Below, piece after piece: positions 46,413 through 55,731 of a DNA stretch of 64,000 bases (position 1 is the stretch's first letter; every line of letters starts with the position of its first letter). The translations under genes were made by a program, and so were the position numbers. The notes under the pieces were generated by a model. That model was not told the origin of the DNA. It made no database searches and was given only the letters and a program-made list of their open reading frames with translations. The stretch comes from Microbulbifer sp. MKSA007 (GTDB lineage Bacteria; Pseudomonadota; Gammaproteobacteria; Pseudomonadales; Cellvibrionaceae): contig CP128433.1 of assembly GCA_032615215.1 (NCBI GenBank), positions 4,076,501 to 4,140,500 on the forward strand, in the 5' to 3' direction.

Positions 46413-47603
46413 TTATACGCGCTCTATAGCAACCGCTGTAGCCTCACCGCCACCAATGCATAGGCTTGCCACGCCCTTCTTGGCATCGCGCTTTTCCATC
46501 GCTGCCAACAGGGTAACCAGGATACGGGCACCGCTAGCACCTAACGGGTGGCCGAGGGCACAGGCACCACCGTTAACATTGACCTTTTCCCAGGGCAAAT
46601 CGAGCTCACGCATTGCAGCCATAGTCACTACCGCAAATGCTTCATTAATCTCGAATAGGTCCACATCCGCCGCAGACCAACCGGCATTCTCCAGCAGCTT
46701 GTGCATAGCGCCGACCGGAGCCGTAGTGAACCACTCAGGCTCACGGGCAAACTGGGATTGCCCCTTGAGAACAGCCAGAATTTTCAAGCCGCGCTTCTCG
46801 GCTTCACTTTTGCGCATCAACACCAGCGCCGCAGCACCGTCAGAAATAGAGCTTGAGTTCGCAGCGGTTACAGTGCCGTCTTTACGGAACGCCGGTTTTA
46901 GCTGAGGGATTTTGTCTGGACGGGCATTACCTGGGGCCTCATCGACACTCACCTCAATCTCACCTTTGCGAGAGGCAATCGTGACCGGGGAGATTTCACG
47001 AGTAAAATCACCACCTTCAATCGCGGCCTGGGCACGCGCCAGAGATTCCAGGGCAAAAGCGTCCTGCTCTTCGCGGGTGAAATCGTACTTATCGGCAGTA
47101 GATTCGGCGAAAGTACCCATCAGCTTGCCATCTGCAGCATTTTCCAGGCCATCCAGGAACATGGAATCTTTGACCTCTCCATGACCGAGGCGCATACCAG
47201 AGCGGGCCTTGGCCAGCAGGTAGGGGGCATTGCTCATGCTTTCCATACCACCAGCAACGATAACCTTACCCTCACCCATCAGCAGGGCATCGCGGGCCAT
47301 CATCACAGTCTTCATTCCGGAGCCACACACCTTGTTAACAGTGGTGCAAGGAGTGCCGACAGGGATGCCTGCACCCAGTGATGCCTGGCGTGCCGGAGCC
47401 TGACCGACACCTGCCGGGAGCACACAACCCATCAGCACTTCATCCACATCGGCAGGTGCCACACCCGCGTCCTCAAGGGCTGCGCGAATCGCCGCAGCAC
47501 CCAACTGCGGGGCAGTGAGGGCTGAAAGGCTGCCCTGCATAGCGCCCATTGGCGTACGCGACATTCCGACAATCACTACAGGGTCCGAAGTTACATCACT
47601 CAT
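46413..47603 (-). CDS. Acetyl-CoA C-acetyltransferase (thiolase)
   Basis: A 396-residue biosynthetic/degradative thiolase condensing two acetyl-CoA or cleaving acetoacetyl-CoA. Nucleophile Cys93 in VNKVCGSGMK, catalytic His in NGGACALGHPLGASG, and the second Cys in CIGGGEATA. It could serve ketone-body, polyhydroxybutyrate or fatty-acid metabolism (phaA/atoB); no partner genes are adjacent. Confidence 0.93.
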   Translation of the reverse strand: MSDVTSDPVVIVGMSRTPMGAMQGSLSALTAPQLGAAAIRAALEDAGVAPADVDEVLMGCVLPAGVGQAPARQASLGAGIPVGTPCTTVNKVCGSGMKTVMMARDALLMGEGKVIVAGGMESMSNAPYLLAKARSGMRLGHGEVKDSMFLDGLENAADGKLMGTFAESTADKYDFTREEQDAFALESLARAQAAIEGGDFTREISPVTIASRKGEIEVSVDEAPGNARPDKIPQLKPAFRKDGTVTAANSSSISDGAAALVLMRKSEAEKRGLKILAVLKGQSQFAREPEWFTTAPVGAMHKLLENAGWSAADVDLFEINEAFAVVTMAAMRELDLPWEKVNVNGGACALGHPLGASGARILVTLLAAMEKRDAKKGVASLCIGGGEATAVAIERV

Positions 47604-47624
47604 TCTGGCTGCTCCAAGTTCTGT

Positions 47625-47647
47625 GCCGCCATCACTGTGGTGGCGGC
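47625..47647. repeat. Inverted repeat upstream of the thiolase
   Basis: Perfect 7-base arms GCCGCCA / TGGCGGC separated by 9 bases, 22 bases before the thiolase start. Either a leader hairpin or an operator for an unidentified regulator. Confidence 0.35.
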
Positions 47648-47777
47648 AATTGTTTTAATGTCGCCGCATTATAGCCGAAGCCCCACCCCGCTCCGCCAGG
47701 GGTGCGACCGGTGCGTATCAGTATCAGCCCATCGTGTTACTATTTACGCCACCAACAGGGATAAATAGGGGAGCGTT

Positions 47778-48374
47778 ATGGGGTCTACGGGACTTATTGT
47801 GCTGGCGGTGGTCATCGCACTGTTCTTTTTCATCATCAGTATCTTTAACAAACTGGTTTCACTGAAAAACCACAGCGAAAATGCTTTTGCGCAGATAGAG
47901 ATACAGTTAAAGCGACGCCACGACCTGGTACCAAATCTGGTAGAGAGTGCCAGGGCATACCTAAATCACGAGAGGGAAACCCTGGAAGCGGTAATCAGTG
48001 CGCGTAATACCGCAATTTCAGACCTTAAATCTGCCGCTAAAAACCCTACCAATCCGGCCGCTATCGATAAGCTCGGCCGCGCAGAAAGCCTTCTCAACAG
48101 CGCTCTGGGTCGCCTGAATATGGTGATTGAGGCCTACCCGGAATTGAAAGCCGACCAGACCCTTCGCGAACTCAACGAGGAGTTAAACAGCACCGAAAAC
48201 CGCGTGGCATTTGCACGCCAAGCTTTTAACGACTGCGTCACCAGCTACAACATCTACAAGCAGAGCTTCCCCCCAGTATTTCTGGCCGGCTTTTTTGGCC
48301 ACAGAGCCAACGCCCAACTGCTTGAGTTCGCAGACTCAGAAACCTTTCAAGTCGCGCCACGTATCGAGTTTTAA
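47778..48374 (+). CDS. LemA family protein
   Basis: A 198-residue single-pass membrane protein: N-terminal helix (about 4-24) then a helical bundle with the LemA signature NAFAQIEIQLKRRHDLVPNLV. It is followed by the M48 peptidase gene 2 bases later, a common LemA/HtpX-type pairing. Function is unclear. Confidence 0.93.
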   Translation: MGSTGLIVLAVVIALFFFIISIFNKLVSLKNHSENAFAQIEIQLKRRHDLVPNLVESARAYLNHERETLEAVISARNTAISDLKSAAKNPTNPAAIDKLGRAESLLNSALGRLNMVIEAYPELKADQTLRELNEELNSTENRVAFARQAFNDCVTSYNIYKQSFPPVFLAGFFGHRANAQLLEFADSETFQVAPRIEF

Positions 48375-48376
48375 AT

Positions 48377-50284
48377 ATGAACTTTTACGTTCATCAGGAC
48401 AAAGCCAAGCACAGCAGTCGTTTGCTGGTTTTCCTCTTCAGCCTGGCCCTCATTGCCCTAATTAGTTTGAGTACCCTGGCTACGGCGGCCATGGTGTCAC
48501 TGTCTCGCGGCCAACCATTTACTCCCTTTGAAGTTGTGCAACTTCTGGGCTGGGAGACCCTTGGCTCAATAGCCTTTGTCATCGGTACCGTCGTTATTCC
48601 GGGCAGTCTGTACAAGTTCCATCAATTATCCCCTGGGGGAAAGGCTGTGGCGGAATCCCTGGGAGGGCACAAACTTAATACTTCCGCGCGGACTGAGCGG
48701 GAAAAGAGAGCACTCAATGTTGTGGAAGAGATCGCTATTGCAGCAGGTATTCCGGTACCCGATGTCTACATCATTGAGGACAGCACCATCAATGCCTTTG
48801 CCGCTGGCCAAAACCCTACCAACGCCATTATTGGCCTGACGCGGGGCTCCTTGGAAAAGCTTACCCGGGAGGAACTACAGGGAGTTGTTGCCCACGAGTT
48901 CAGTCATATTCTCAATGGAGACATTCGTCTAAACACCCAAATCACCGGGCTGCTCCACGGAATCTTAATTATTGGACTTTTGGGGCAGCTCCTTATCAGA
49001 AGCCCAGCACCCCACAGGCGCGTAACCCCCATAAGATATCCGCTACTAGGCCTGGGAATAACTCTGATTATCCTCGGCTACACCGGTACGCTAATCGGCA
49101 ACCTGATCAAGGCCGCTGTCAGTCGGCAACGGGAGTTTCTTGCCGATGCCTCCGCAGTACAATTTACTCGCAACAACCTCGGTATTGCCAACGCACTGAA
49201 AAAGATCGGTGGCCGCGATTTAGGCTCAGAACTCAGCAGCCCCAACGCAGCAGAGTTTAACCATATGTTGTTCGCGGTTGGGGTAAAACACTCGCTGCTC
49301 AGCCTTTTTGCCACTCACCCTCCACTACCGGTGCGTATAAAGAGGTTAGAACCCGCCTGGAACGGCCTATTCGCCAATACGGAAGAACAGGTAAAAAGTG
49401 AAGCCCAGACTGTAAAACCCAGTGAATTGCAAAATCCTCAGTTCGCCATGGCCGCTCCTACAACGCCTTTCCAGGCTGCTCTGGATGCGGTGGACAACAG
49501 CATTGCCAAACCAGATACACACCAAGTTGAGCTTGGGCATCAACTGCTGGGTTCTATTCCACCTCTGATCCAACAGGCTGCACACGAACCTTTTACCGCC
49601 CGGGCACTGGTTTACTACCTTCTTCTGCACAAGGATAAAACCGAGCGAGACAAACAGCTAAACCTCTTGGAGAAAATTGCCCACCCCGCTGTTATCCGCG
49701 AGATGAAAAAACTCACACCACATATGGAATCACTGCCGAGCAACGCCCGCCTCGCATTGATAGACCTATGTATCCCGGCCTTGCGTGCCCTAGTCCCTCA
49801 GCAGTACCAGATCTTTAAACGAAACCTTATCAAGCTTCTACACAGCGATGGGAAAGTTGAAGTTTGGGAGTGGGCCTTATACCGGGTATTAATGCACGCG
49901 CTCGACGGCGCTCCAGATCGACAGCGCCTCTCCCACAGCAAACATGCCAACAAAGATGCTTCACGATTTATCATTGCAGCCATCGCCCATGCGGGAAACA
50001 GCCAATACCTTCCAGCAAAACGTGCTTATGAGAAGGGACTCAGTGCTCTCAGGCTTGAAATAACCCCGCTACCCGGCATCGCTGATATCACCCTGCCACG
50101 ACTGGACAAGGCCATTGCAATCGCCAGCCTTATACCGCCCCTGGAGAAACCCGACTTACTGAAAGCGATTGTGATCACCTTGAATCACAATGGGGTAATT
50201 AAAGCGGAGGAGATCGAACTGTTAAGGGCCGTCGCTGACAGCCTGGACTGCCCTATGCCACCGATTATCGATAAGTCTAGGTAG
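48377..50284 (+). CDS. M48-family membrane zinc metallopeptidase
   Basis: A 635-residue HtpX/Ste24-like protease likely involved in membrane-protein quality control. Two N-terminal membrane segments (about 17-40 and 60-78), zinc motif HEFSH at 173-177, another hydrophobic pair (about 195-240), and the third ligand Glu in SRQREFLADASA. Beyond about residue 330 lies a roughly 300-residue helical C-terminal region absent from classic HtpX, which I do not recognise. It is translationally adjacent to lemA. Confidence 0.9.
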   Translation: MNFYVHQDKAKHSSRLLVFLFSLALIALISLSTLATAAMVSLSRGQPFTPFEVVQLLGWETLGSIAFVIGTVVIPGSLYKFHQLSPGGKAVAESLGGHKLNTSARTEREKRALNVVEEIAIAAGIPVPDVYIIEDSTINAFAAGQNPTNAIIGLTRGSLEKLTREELQGVVAHEFSHILNGDIRLNTQITGLLHGILIIGLLGQLLIRSPAPHRRVTPIRYPLLGLGITLIILGYTGTLIGNLIKAAVSRQREFLADASAVQFTRNNLGIANALKKIGGRDLGSELSSPNAAEFNHMLFAVGVKHSLLSLFATHPPLPVRIKRLEPAWNGLFANTEEQVKSEAQTVKPSELQNPQFAMAAPTTPFQAALDAVDNSIAKPDTHQVELGHQLLGSIPPLIQQAAHEPFTARALVYYLLLHKDKTERDKQLNLLEKIAHPAVIREMKKLTPHMESLPSNARLALIDLCIPALRALVPQQYQIFKRNLIKLLHSDGKVEVWEWALYRVLMHALDGAPDRQRLSHSKHANKDASRFIIAAIAHAGNSQYLPAKRAYEKGLSALRLEITPLPGIADITLPRLDKAIAIASLIPPLEKPDLLKAIVITLNHNGVIKAEEIELLRAVADSLDCPMPPIIDKSR

Positions 50285-50287
50285 CCG

Positions 50288-50317
50288 CACAACGCCAGCA
50301 CAAATGCTGGCGTTGTG
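50288..50317. terminator. Bidirectional hairpin after the M48 peptidase gene
   Basis: A perfect 13-base stem (CACAACGCCAGCA / TGCTGGCGTTGTG) around CAAA between convergent genes; no T-run on either strand. Confidence 0.65.
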
Positions 50318-50322
50318 AAGCC

Positions 50323-50945
50323 TTAATAGGCGTGGTGCTGATAAACCGGCCCGATGCCCACACTCCATAAAATGACGGAGCCAATAAGCACCGTAACCAT
50401 CATTACCAGGGCAACGGTTAATACTGCACAGGCATACAGAAAAGCTCGATCCTTATTCATATTCATCAGGATCGGAATGCCGGCAAAGACCAGGTAAATA
50501 GAATACATCCCGGCAATGCCTACCGACGCCATCGTGAGCCAGGGGTGCGGATAAAGGACGACGATACTCGCCAGGAAGATTGGCGTAGTAATAAACACCG
50601 CAAGTGCCGTCCCTTCATAATGGCGCGTGGGCTCATCGCCCTCAACCCCGTAGGATCGCGCCATCCAGTTAATAAACTCTCCGAGGCAATAGACGCCAAC
50701 CAGCAATGCAAAGTAAGTAACAACCGACAGAACAGCTGCACTTTCAGGTGTCAGCTTTGCTAGATGTCCCCCAACCTGAAAGCCTACCCGGGTAACCCCA
50801 AAGTAACCGGCCACAGTAGGAATCAACGCCAGAAGCGGCACATGAGTTACAAACACCTCAAAAAAGAATGGCGATCAGCGCGTATCGCTTTCCACTCTTT
50901 TTCCGGGTTGGTAAGAATACCTATTGTATGACTGAGTATCCGCAC
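50323..50945 (-). CDS. Yip1-family membrane protein, one-base frameshift in this sequence
   Basis: A polytopic inner-membrane protein of the bacterial Yip1/DUF1282 type with about five membrane segments. The uninterrupted frame (to 50856) lacks the usual N-terminus. Upstream, GTG 50945 with GGGAG opens MRILSHTIGILTNPEKEWKAIR, the classic family start, but the frame shifts at a minus-strand T6 run (plus A6, 50860-50865). One added T joins them through HSFFEVFVTHVPLL, for 207 residues. The role of this family is unknown. Confidence 0.8.
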
Positions 50946-51052
50946 ACCAAATCTCCCTTCCAATACCCTGCTTTGCAGTATCGGTGGCGCACAACAGATT
51001 GACCAATGCCAAAAGGGAATTAAGCGTCACTTTCAAATTTACTTGATTTATA

Positions 51053-52240
51053 TCAGCTGTGGACCGACAGGCAATTTCGCCCGCTGCGCTTTGCTTTATA
51101 AAGCGCTTGATCAGCCGCTTTAAGGATATTCTCGGGTTTCTTTAGTTTTTTATTGCGGTGGGCAACGCCAATACTCACAGTAACTTTTACTGGCCTCCCT
51201 CCGCCCTTCCCCCTTAGTGAGGCCCCTGCGGCAAGACGCCCCGATGACCTTAGGCGCAGCGGGTAGCTTGAGATTTTCTCCCTGATTTTTTCCAATAAAG
51301 CTTCTTTCGCCTCGCGACTGCGGCCCGGAAGGTAAATAACAAACTCCTCGCCACCATAGCGAAACACGGCACCGTGAGAGTGGCGCGCGAGTTGAGCCGC
51401 AACCATTTGCAAAGCCTGATCACCCACTTGGTGCCCATAGCGATCATTCAGCCTCTTAAAATGATCGATATCAACCATGGCAAGGCTGTAATTCCATGTT
51501 GGCGTCAGCATCTGATAGCGGAAGGCCCGCCTGGAATGAAGCCCAGTCAGCTCATCGCGAAACGCCAATTCATAACTGGCCCCAAGCAGCGAAGCGACCA
51601 ACAATATTCCCGCTACAGACCCGGTAAACTCGAGAGGAAAGCCCAACCAAACACTGCACAGCAGCAAAATAGAACAACTAAACAGACCCATAGCGGTGGG
51701 GCCAGGGTAGAGAAAAAGTAAGGCAAAAGCACCGAGAGCGGAGACACTGCCGATCAATTGTGGCAACGAAAATGCGTCGGGTAAAAACCCGGACAACCCC
51801 CTGGGCAAATTCTCGACCGGAAATGCCAGCCTCAGCGGCGCGCAGCAATCGTAGAGCAAGACAAAACCCACCCCCTCAGCCAGCAAAAACAGGCCCCACA
51901 GCAGCCCAAAAATACTGAAGACACTGCGATCACGACTGCAAGTAAAGAGAACAAGATTTACCGCTACCAGTGAGAGATATAGCGGGAGATCCCTGTCCAA
52001 GCTGGGGAGCAACTGGGAGTGAGCCGCGATGTATAGGGCCATGATAAGCAGCGCTGAAAGCGCAACCCGGCTTGAGCGAAAACCAAAACTGAGCAATGCT
52101 GCCATAGCCAATAGCAACACAGGCAGCTGCGGACTGTATAAGTGGGTCAGATCGATCCAGGGAAGATACTGCGCAACGAGAAGCACCAGAAGCATCCCTG
52201 GCAGCCAAATAAAGCGCAGCCATTGAAGGTACGGCGGCAT
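51053..52240 (-). CDS. Membrane-bound diguanylate cyclase (GGDEF)
   Basis: Makes cyclic di-GMP, which typically favours biofilm over motility. 395 residues: seven or eight N-terminal membrane helices (to about 220), then a GGDEF domain with DELTGLHSRRAF, DIDHFKRLNDRYGH and the active-site GGEEF near 297. The inhibitory RxxD I-site is absent, so feedback control is not expected. What the membrane part senses is unknown. Confidence 0.92.
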   Translation of the reverse strand: MPPYLQWLRFIWLPGMLLVLLVAQYLPWIDLTHLYSPQLPVLLLAMAALLSFGFRSSRVALSALLIMALYIAAHSQLLPSLDRDLPLYLSLVAVNLVLFTCSRDRSVFSIFGLLWGLFLLAEGVGFVLLYDCCAPLRLAFPVENLPRGLSGFLPDAFSLPQLIGSVSALGAFALLFLYPGPTAMGLFSCSILLLCSVWLGFPLEFTGSVAGILLVASLLGASYELAFRDELTGLHSRRAFRYQMLTPTWNYSLAMVDIDHFKRLNDRYGHQVGDQALQMVAAQLARHSHGAVFRYGGEEFVIYLPGRSREAKEALLEKIREKISSYPLRLRSSGRLAAGASLRGKGGGRPVKVTVSIGVAHRNKKLKKPENILKAADQALYKAKRSGRNCLSVHS

Positions 52241-52331
52241 GACATTCGCGGCAATAAAAGATAACGCGACATTATACGGACTTGGGACAAGCGTATACCC
52301 GGAACCGGGTCACAAAAGTGAAGGAAGGGAA

Positions 52332-52362
52332 CTGGCAGGGCTTCAGAAATCTGCCCTACCAG
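52332..52362 (-). terminator. Weak hairpin after sspB
   Basis: CTGG-C-AGGGC and GCCCT-A-CCAG form a 9-pair stem with one mismatch around an 11-base loop. No T-run follows on the minus strand. Confidence 0.35.
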
Positions 52363-52374
52363 CGAAAAGGAGCA

Positions 52375-52785
52375 CTATTTAACGACACGCAGAGCCGGTT
52401 TTTTCACCGATTTTTTACCCAAACTGGTGGGTGGCGTCGGTTCGGGCGGCTCTGGAGTTTCCTCGGCCTCAAATACCATTCCCTGTCCGTTTTCCCGCGC
52501 GTAGATTCCGACCACAGACCCCACTGGAACTTGGATATCTGTCGGAACCCCGCCAAAACGGGCGTTAAACCTGATGGCGTAATTATCCATAGTCAGACTG
52601 GCAACCGCTGATTCCGAGATGTTCAGCACTATCTGACCATCGTCGTTCACATGTTGTTGCGGCACCAAAACACCGGGGAGGTGCGTATCAACCAGAATAT
52701 AAGGAGTGCACCGGTTATCGGTTATCCACTCGTAAAACGCCCGCAGAATATAGGGACGATTGGATGTCATGGCCGGCTTGCTCAC
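52375..52785 (-). CDS. sspB: ClpXP adaptor SspB
   Basis: Stringent-starvation adaptor that brings ssrA-tagged proteins to ClpXP. 136 residues. Conserved NRPYILRAFYEWITDN, VPVGSVVGIYARENG, then a Pro/Glu/Lys tail ending with the ClpX-binding RVVK-type motif. The GTG at 52785 is preferred for its AGGGA site; ATG 52770 is an alternative. It follows sspA by 10 bases. Confidence 0.93.
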   Translation of the reverse strand: MSKPAMTSNRPYILRAFYEWITDNRCTPYILVDTHLPGVLVPQQHVNDDGQIVLNISESAVASLTMDNYAIRFNARFGGVPTDIQVPVGSVVGIYARENGQGMVFEAEETPEPPEPTPPTSLGKKSVKKPALRVVK

Positions 52786-52795
52786 CAGTATTCCC

Positions 52796-53422
52796 TCAAC
52801 GCATTTCCCGTTCGTATTCGGTCAGACTCTGCTGGAATGCCTCACGGGCAAACAGGCGGTCCATATAATCCAGCAACGGCTTAACCTGCTTGGTTTTCGG
52901 AAGACTGATTTCAAACTGCTCAAGGCGCCACAACAGCGGGGCCATGCAGCAATCCACCAGAGAAAACTCTTCATTAAAGAAGTACGGCAGGTCGGTAAAC
53001 ATCGGAGCGATACCAACCAGGTTGTCGCGCAGTTCTTTCCGAGCGGAGGCCGCGTCCTTACCACCGGCAAGGATCTTGTCCACCAGAGGACACCAATCGC
53101 GCTCGATACGATGCATGATCTGGCGGCTCTGCGCGCGGGCAACCGGGTAAACCGGCAGCAGCGGCGGATGCGGGAAACGCTCGTCCAGATACTCCATCAT
53201 CACTTTGGTCTCGAACAGAACCAAGTCGCGATCTACCAGGGTTGGCAGGGAGTTGTAAGGATTGAGGTCAGCGAGTTCAGCTGGTTTATCATCGGCGTCC
53301 ACATCGGTGATATCGACGGAAACCCCTTTCTCTGCAAGTACGATACGTACTCGGTGGCTATAGTGGCTGCGACCATCGGAGAAGAAGGTCATCGAGGAGC
53401 GCTTGTTGGTAGGCACACCCAT
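52796..53422 (-). CDS. sspA: Stringent starvation protein A
   Basis: GST-fold RNA polymerase-associated regulator, 208 residues from ATG 53422. N-terminal thioredoxin fold (FFSDGRSHYSHRVRIVLAEKG), PTLVDRDLVLFET, and a helical C-terminal domain. The petA-petBC-sspA-sspB order is standard in pseudomonad relatives. Confidence 0.94.
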   Translation of the reverse strand: MGVPTNKRSSMTFFSDGRSHYSHRVRIVLAEKGVSVDITDVDADDKPAELADLNPYNSLPTLVDRDLVLFETKVMMEYLDERFPHPPLLPVYPVARAQSRQIMHRIERDWCPLVDKILAGGKDAASARKELRDNLVGIAPMFTDLPYFFNEEFSLVDCCMAPLLWRLEQFEISLPKTKQVKPLLDYMDRLFAREAFQQSLTEYEREMR

Positions 53423-53529
53423 GTTCAAACTACCTCAAACTTTAAGCCGGCTAGAGCCGACCTTTTATTCAAAATATAAAAGGGCAGTGAGTAAACCCAC
53501 CACCCATTAGAGACAAACTAGCGACGGCT

Positions 53530-55731
53530 TTAGTGGTGCACGTCTTTCCAGTATTCGCGGTTCAGCAACCAGGCGAAGATAAAGAACACAAAAATAAACG
53601 CCAGCACATAGAAGCCAACACGTTTGCGATCTTCAGCCATCGGCTCAGCAATGTACTCCATAAAGTTGACGAGGTCATACATTGCCCCATCAAACTCTTC
53701 AGGTGTCATAGAACCCTTCACCTTGCCGACTTCCAGACTACCACAGGCAGCATCCATAATCGGGTTGCCGAGCTCATCGCGGACAACTTTACCGTGATCG
53801 CGCTTAGGGCCAGGGGCACATTCCTGCAAGCCTTGCAGTTCCATCAGAACGTGAGGCATGGCCACACTCGGGAAGACCTTGTTATTTACCCCGGTAGCAC
53901 GACTGTCGTCCTTATAGAAGCTGCGGAGGTAAGTGTAGAGCCATTCCGGTGAGCGAGAACGAGCAACCAACGTCAGGTCCGGCGGCGCGGCGCCGAACCA
54001 TACTTTGGAATCATCTGGACGCATGGAGATCGTCATCAGGTTACCGATCTTGTCGTCACCCAAAACCAGGTTCTCCATCATCAACTCAACCGGGATATCC
54101 AGGTCAGTGGCCACGCGCTCCCAACGGGAGTAATTGGCACTGTGACAACCCATGCAGTAGTTGACGAAGTACTTGGCACCGCGCTGCAGGGACGGCTTGT
54201 CCCGCAGATCGATATTGATGTGATCCAGCTCCACTTCAGATTCTGCACCTACCGCTTTAATCGGGATAAAGGTCAGCAGGCCGACAACGATAATACCGAT
54301 AAACAGGATGCCGAAAGTTTTACCACCAGACGGGCTGGTTACACGCTCGGGCTCTGGGTAAACCTCATCGCGATTGGTAATCCAGGGCAGCAACGTAAAG
54401 AAGGCAGCTAGCAGCAGAGTTACAACCACCATGAAAGTATTCACGGAGTAATTAGCAACCGCCATCCACAGGAACAGCACGCCAAAGATGACACAAACAG
54501 CCCAGGAGCCAATGCCTTTCTTACTCTTCGGATTCGTCCAAACCGGCATGGTCAGGAAGAAGGCGAAGTAGAACAGGGTCGCTACCTGAGACAGGAAGTT
54601 ACGATCCGGGGTCGGAGATTTAACACCCAGGTAGCCAAGGATAATAAATACTGCAGCAAACAGAAGCAGCAAGCCCTTCGGCAACCAACCCTTGTAGCGA
54701 ATCGAGCGAACCGGGCTCTTGTCCAGCCAAGGCAGCACAAACAGCACAGCAATAGCGGCACCCATTGCTATCAAGCCAAGGAATTTCGCAGTAAGCGGAC
54801 CGATATCCATGGTAACCGCACGCAGGATTGCGTAGAACGGCGTGAAGTACCAAACCGGAGCAATATGCGGCGGTGTCTTCAGCGGGTTCGCTTCTTCGAA
54901 GTTAGCGTACTCCAGGAAGAAGCCGCCCATTTCCGGGAAGAAGAACACAACAGTTGCGAAGATAAACAGGAATACCGCGATACCTACCAAATCGTGCACA
55001 GAGTAGTAAGGGTGGAAAGCAATACCGTCTTTAGGAATGCCGTTCTCGTCCTTGTTCTTCTTGATCTCGATACCGTCTGGGTTGTTGGAGCCAACCTCGT
55101 GCAACGCCAGGATATGCAGAACTACCAGCAATACCAATACCAGCGGCAGTGCAATAACGTGCAGGGAGAAGAAGCGGGTCAGGGTAATACCAGAAATCAG
55201 GTAGTCTCCGCGAATCCACTCAACCAGGCTATCGCCAATACCGGGAATTGCTCCAAACAGGGAAACAATTACCTGGGCACCCCAGTAGGACATCTGGCCC
55301 CAAGGCAGTACGTAACCCATAAAGGCTTCTGCCATCAGCACCAGGTAGATACACATACCGAAAATCCACACCAGCTCGCGGGGCGGCTTATAAGAGCCGT
55401 ACATCAAACCGCGGAACATATGCAGGTACACCACCACGAAAAAGGCAGACGCACCTGTGGAGTGAAGATATCGTATCAACCAACCCCACTCTACATCTCG
55501 CATGATGTACTCAACCGAGGCAAACGCCTCCTCGGCGGAGGGGTTGTAGCTCATAACGAGCCAAATACCGGTCAACAGCTGGTTGACCAGGACCAATAAG
55601 GAGAAAACACCGAAGAAATACCACAGGTTAAAGTTTTTGGGCGCGTAGTACTTGCCCATGTGCTTATCCCAGGCCTGGTAAATGGGTAGCCTCTGATCTA
55701 CCCAATCACCGAAATCTGCGAGCCATTTCAT
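53530..55731 (-). CDS. petBC: Fused cytochrome b / cytochrome c1 of the bc1 complex
   Basis: A 733-residue single frame covering two subunits of the quinol:cytochrome c oxidoreductase. Cytochrome b (to about 400) has heme His residues 90, 104, 191 and 206 and the Qo motif in its PVWY form (292-295). Two extra hydrophobic segments follow (about 408-450), then ERVTSPSGGK and an internal hydrophobic stretch (about 471-497) ending near VGAES, which looks like the c1 signal peptide. The c1 part has CMGCH (526-530), Met ligand near 625, and a C-terminal anchor. Separate petB and petC genes are usual in gammaproteobacteria; fusion with later cleavage is known from rhizobial fbcH. It overlaps petA by 4 bases. 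The fusion could also be produced by an indel, but both halves are intact. Confidence 0.93.
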   Translation of the reverse strand: MKWLADFGDWVDQRLPIYQAWDKHMGKYYAPKNFNLWYFFGVFSLLVLVNQLLTGIWLVMSYNPSAEEAFASVEYIMRDVEWGWLIRYLHSTGASAFFVVVYLHMFRGLMYGSYKPPRELVWIFGMCIYLVLMAEAFMGYVLPWGQMSYWGAQVIVSLFGAIPGIGDSLVEWIRGDYLISGITLTRFFSLHVIALPLVLVLLVVLHILALHEVGSNNPDGIEIKKNKDENGIPKDGIAFHPYYSVHDLVGIAVFLFIFATVVFFFPEMGGFFLEYANFEEANPLKTPPHIAPVWYFTPFYAILRAVTMDIGPLTAKFLGLIAMGAAIAVLFVLPWLDKSPVRSIRYKGWLPKGLLLLFAAVFIILGYLGVKSPTPDRNFLSQVATLFYFAFFLTMPVWTNPKSKKGIGSWAVCVIFGVLFLWMAVANYSVNTFMVVVTLLLAAFFTLLPWITNRDEVYPEPERVTSPSGGKTFGILFIGIIVVGLLTFIPIKAVGAESEVELDHINIDLRDKPSLQRGAKYFVNYCMGCHSANYSRWERVATDLDIPVELMMENLVLGDDKIGNLMTISMRPDDSKVWFGAAPPDLTLVARSRSPEWLYTYLRSFYKDDSRATGVNNKVFPSVAMPHVLMELQGLQECAPGPKRDHGKVVRDELGNPIMDAACGSLEVGKVKGSMTPEEFDGAMYDLVNFMEYIAEPMAEDRKRVGFYVLAFIFVFFIFAWLLNREYWKDVHH

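Noticed and set aside
54865..55599. 244-codon plus-strand open frame opposite petBC
   Set aside because: It is an antisense shadow of conserved cytochrome b with an improbable Gln/His-rich composition.
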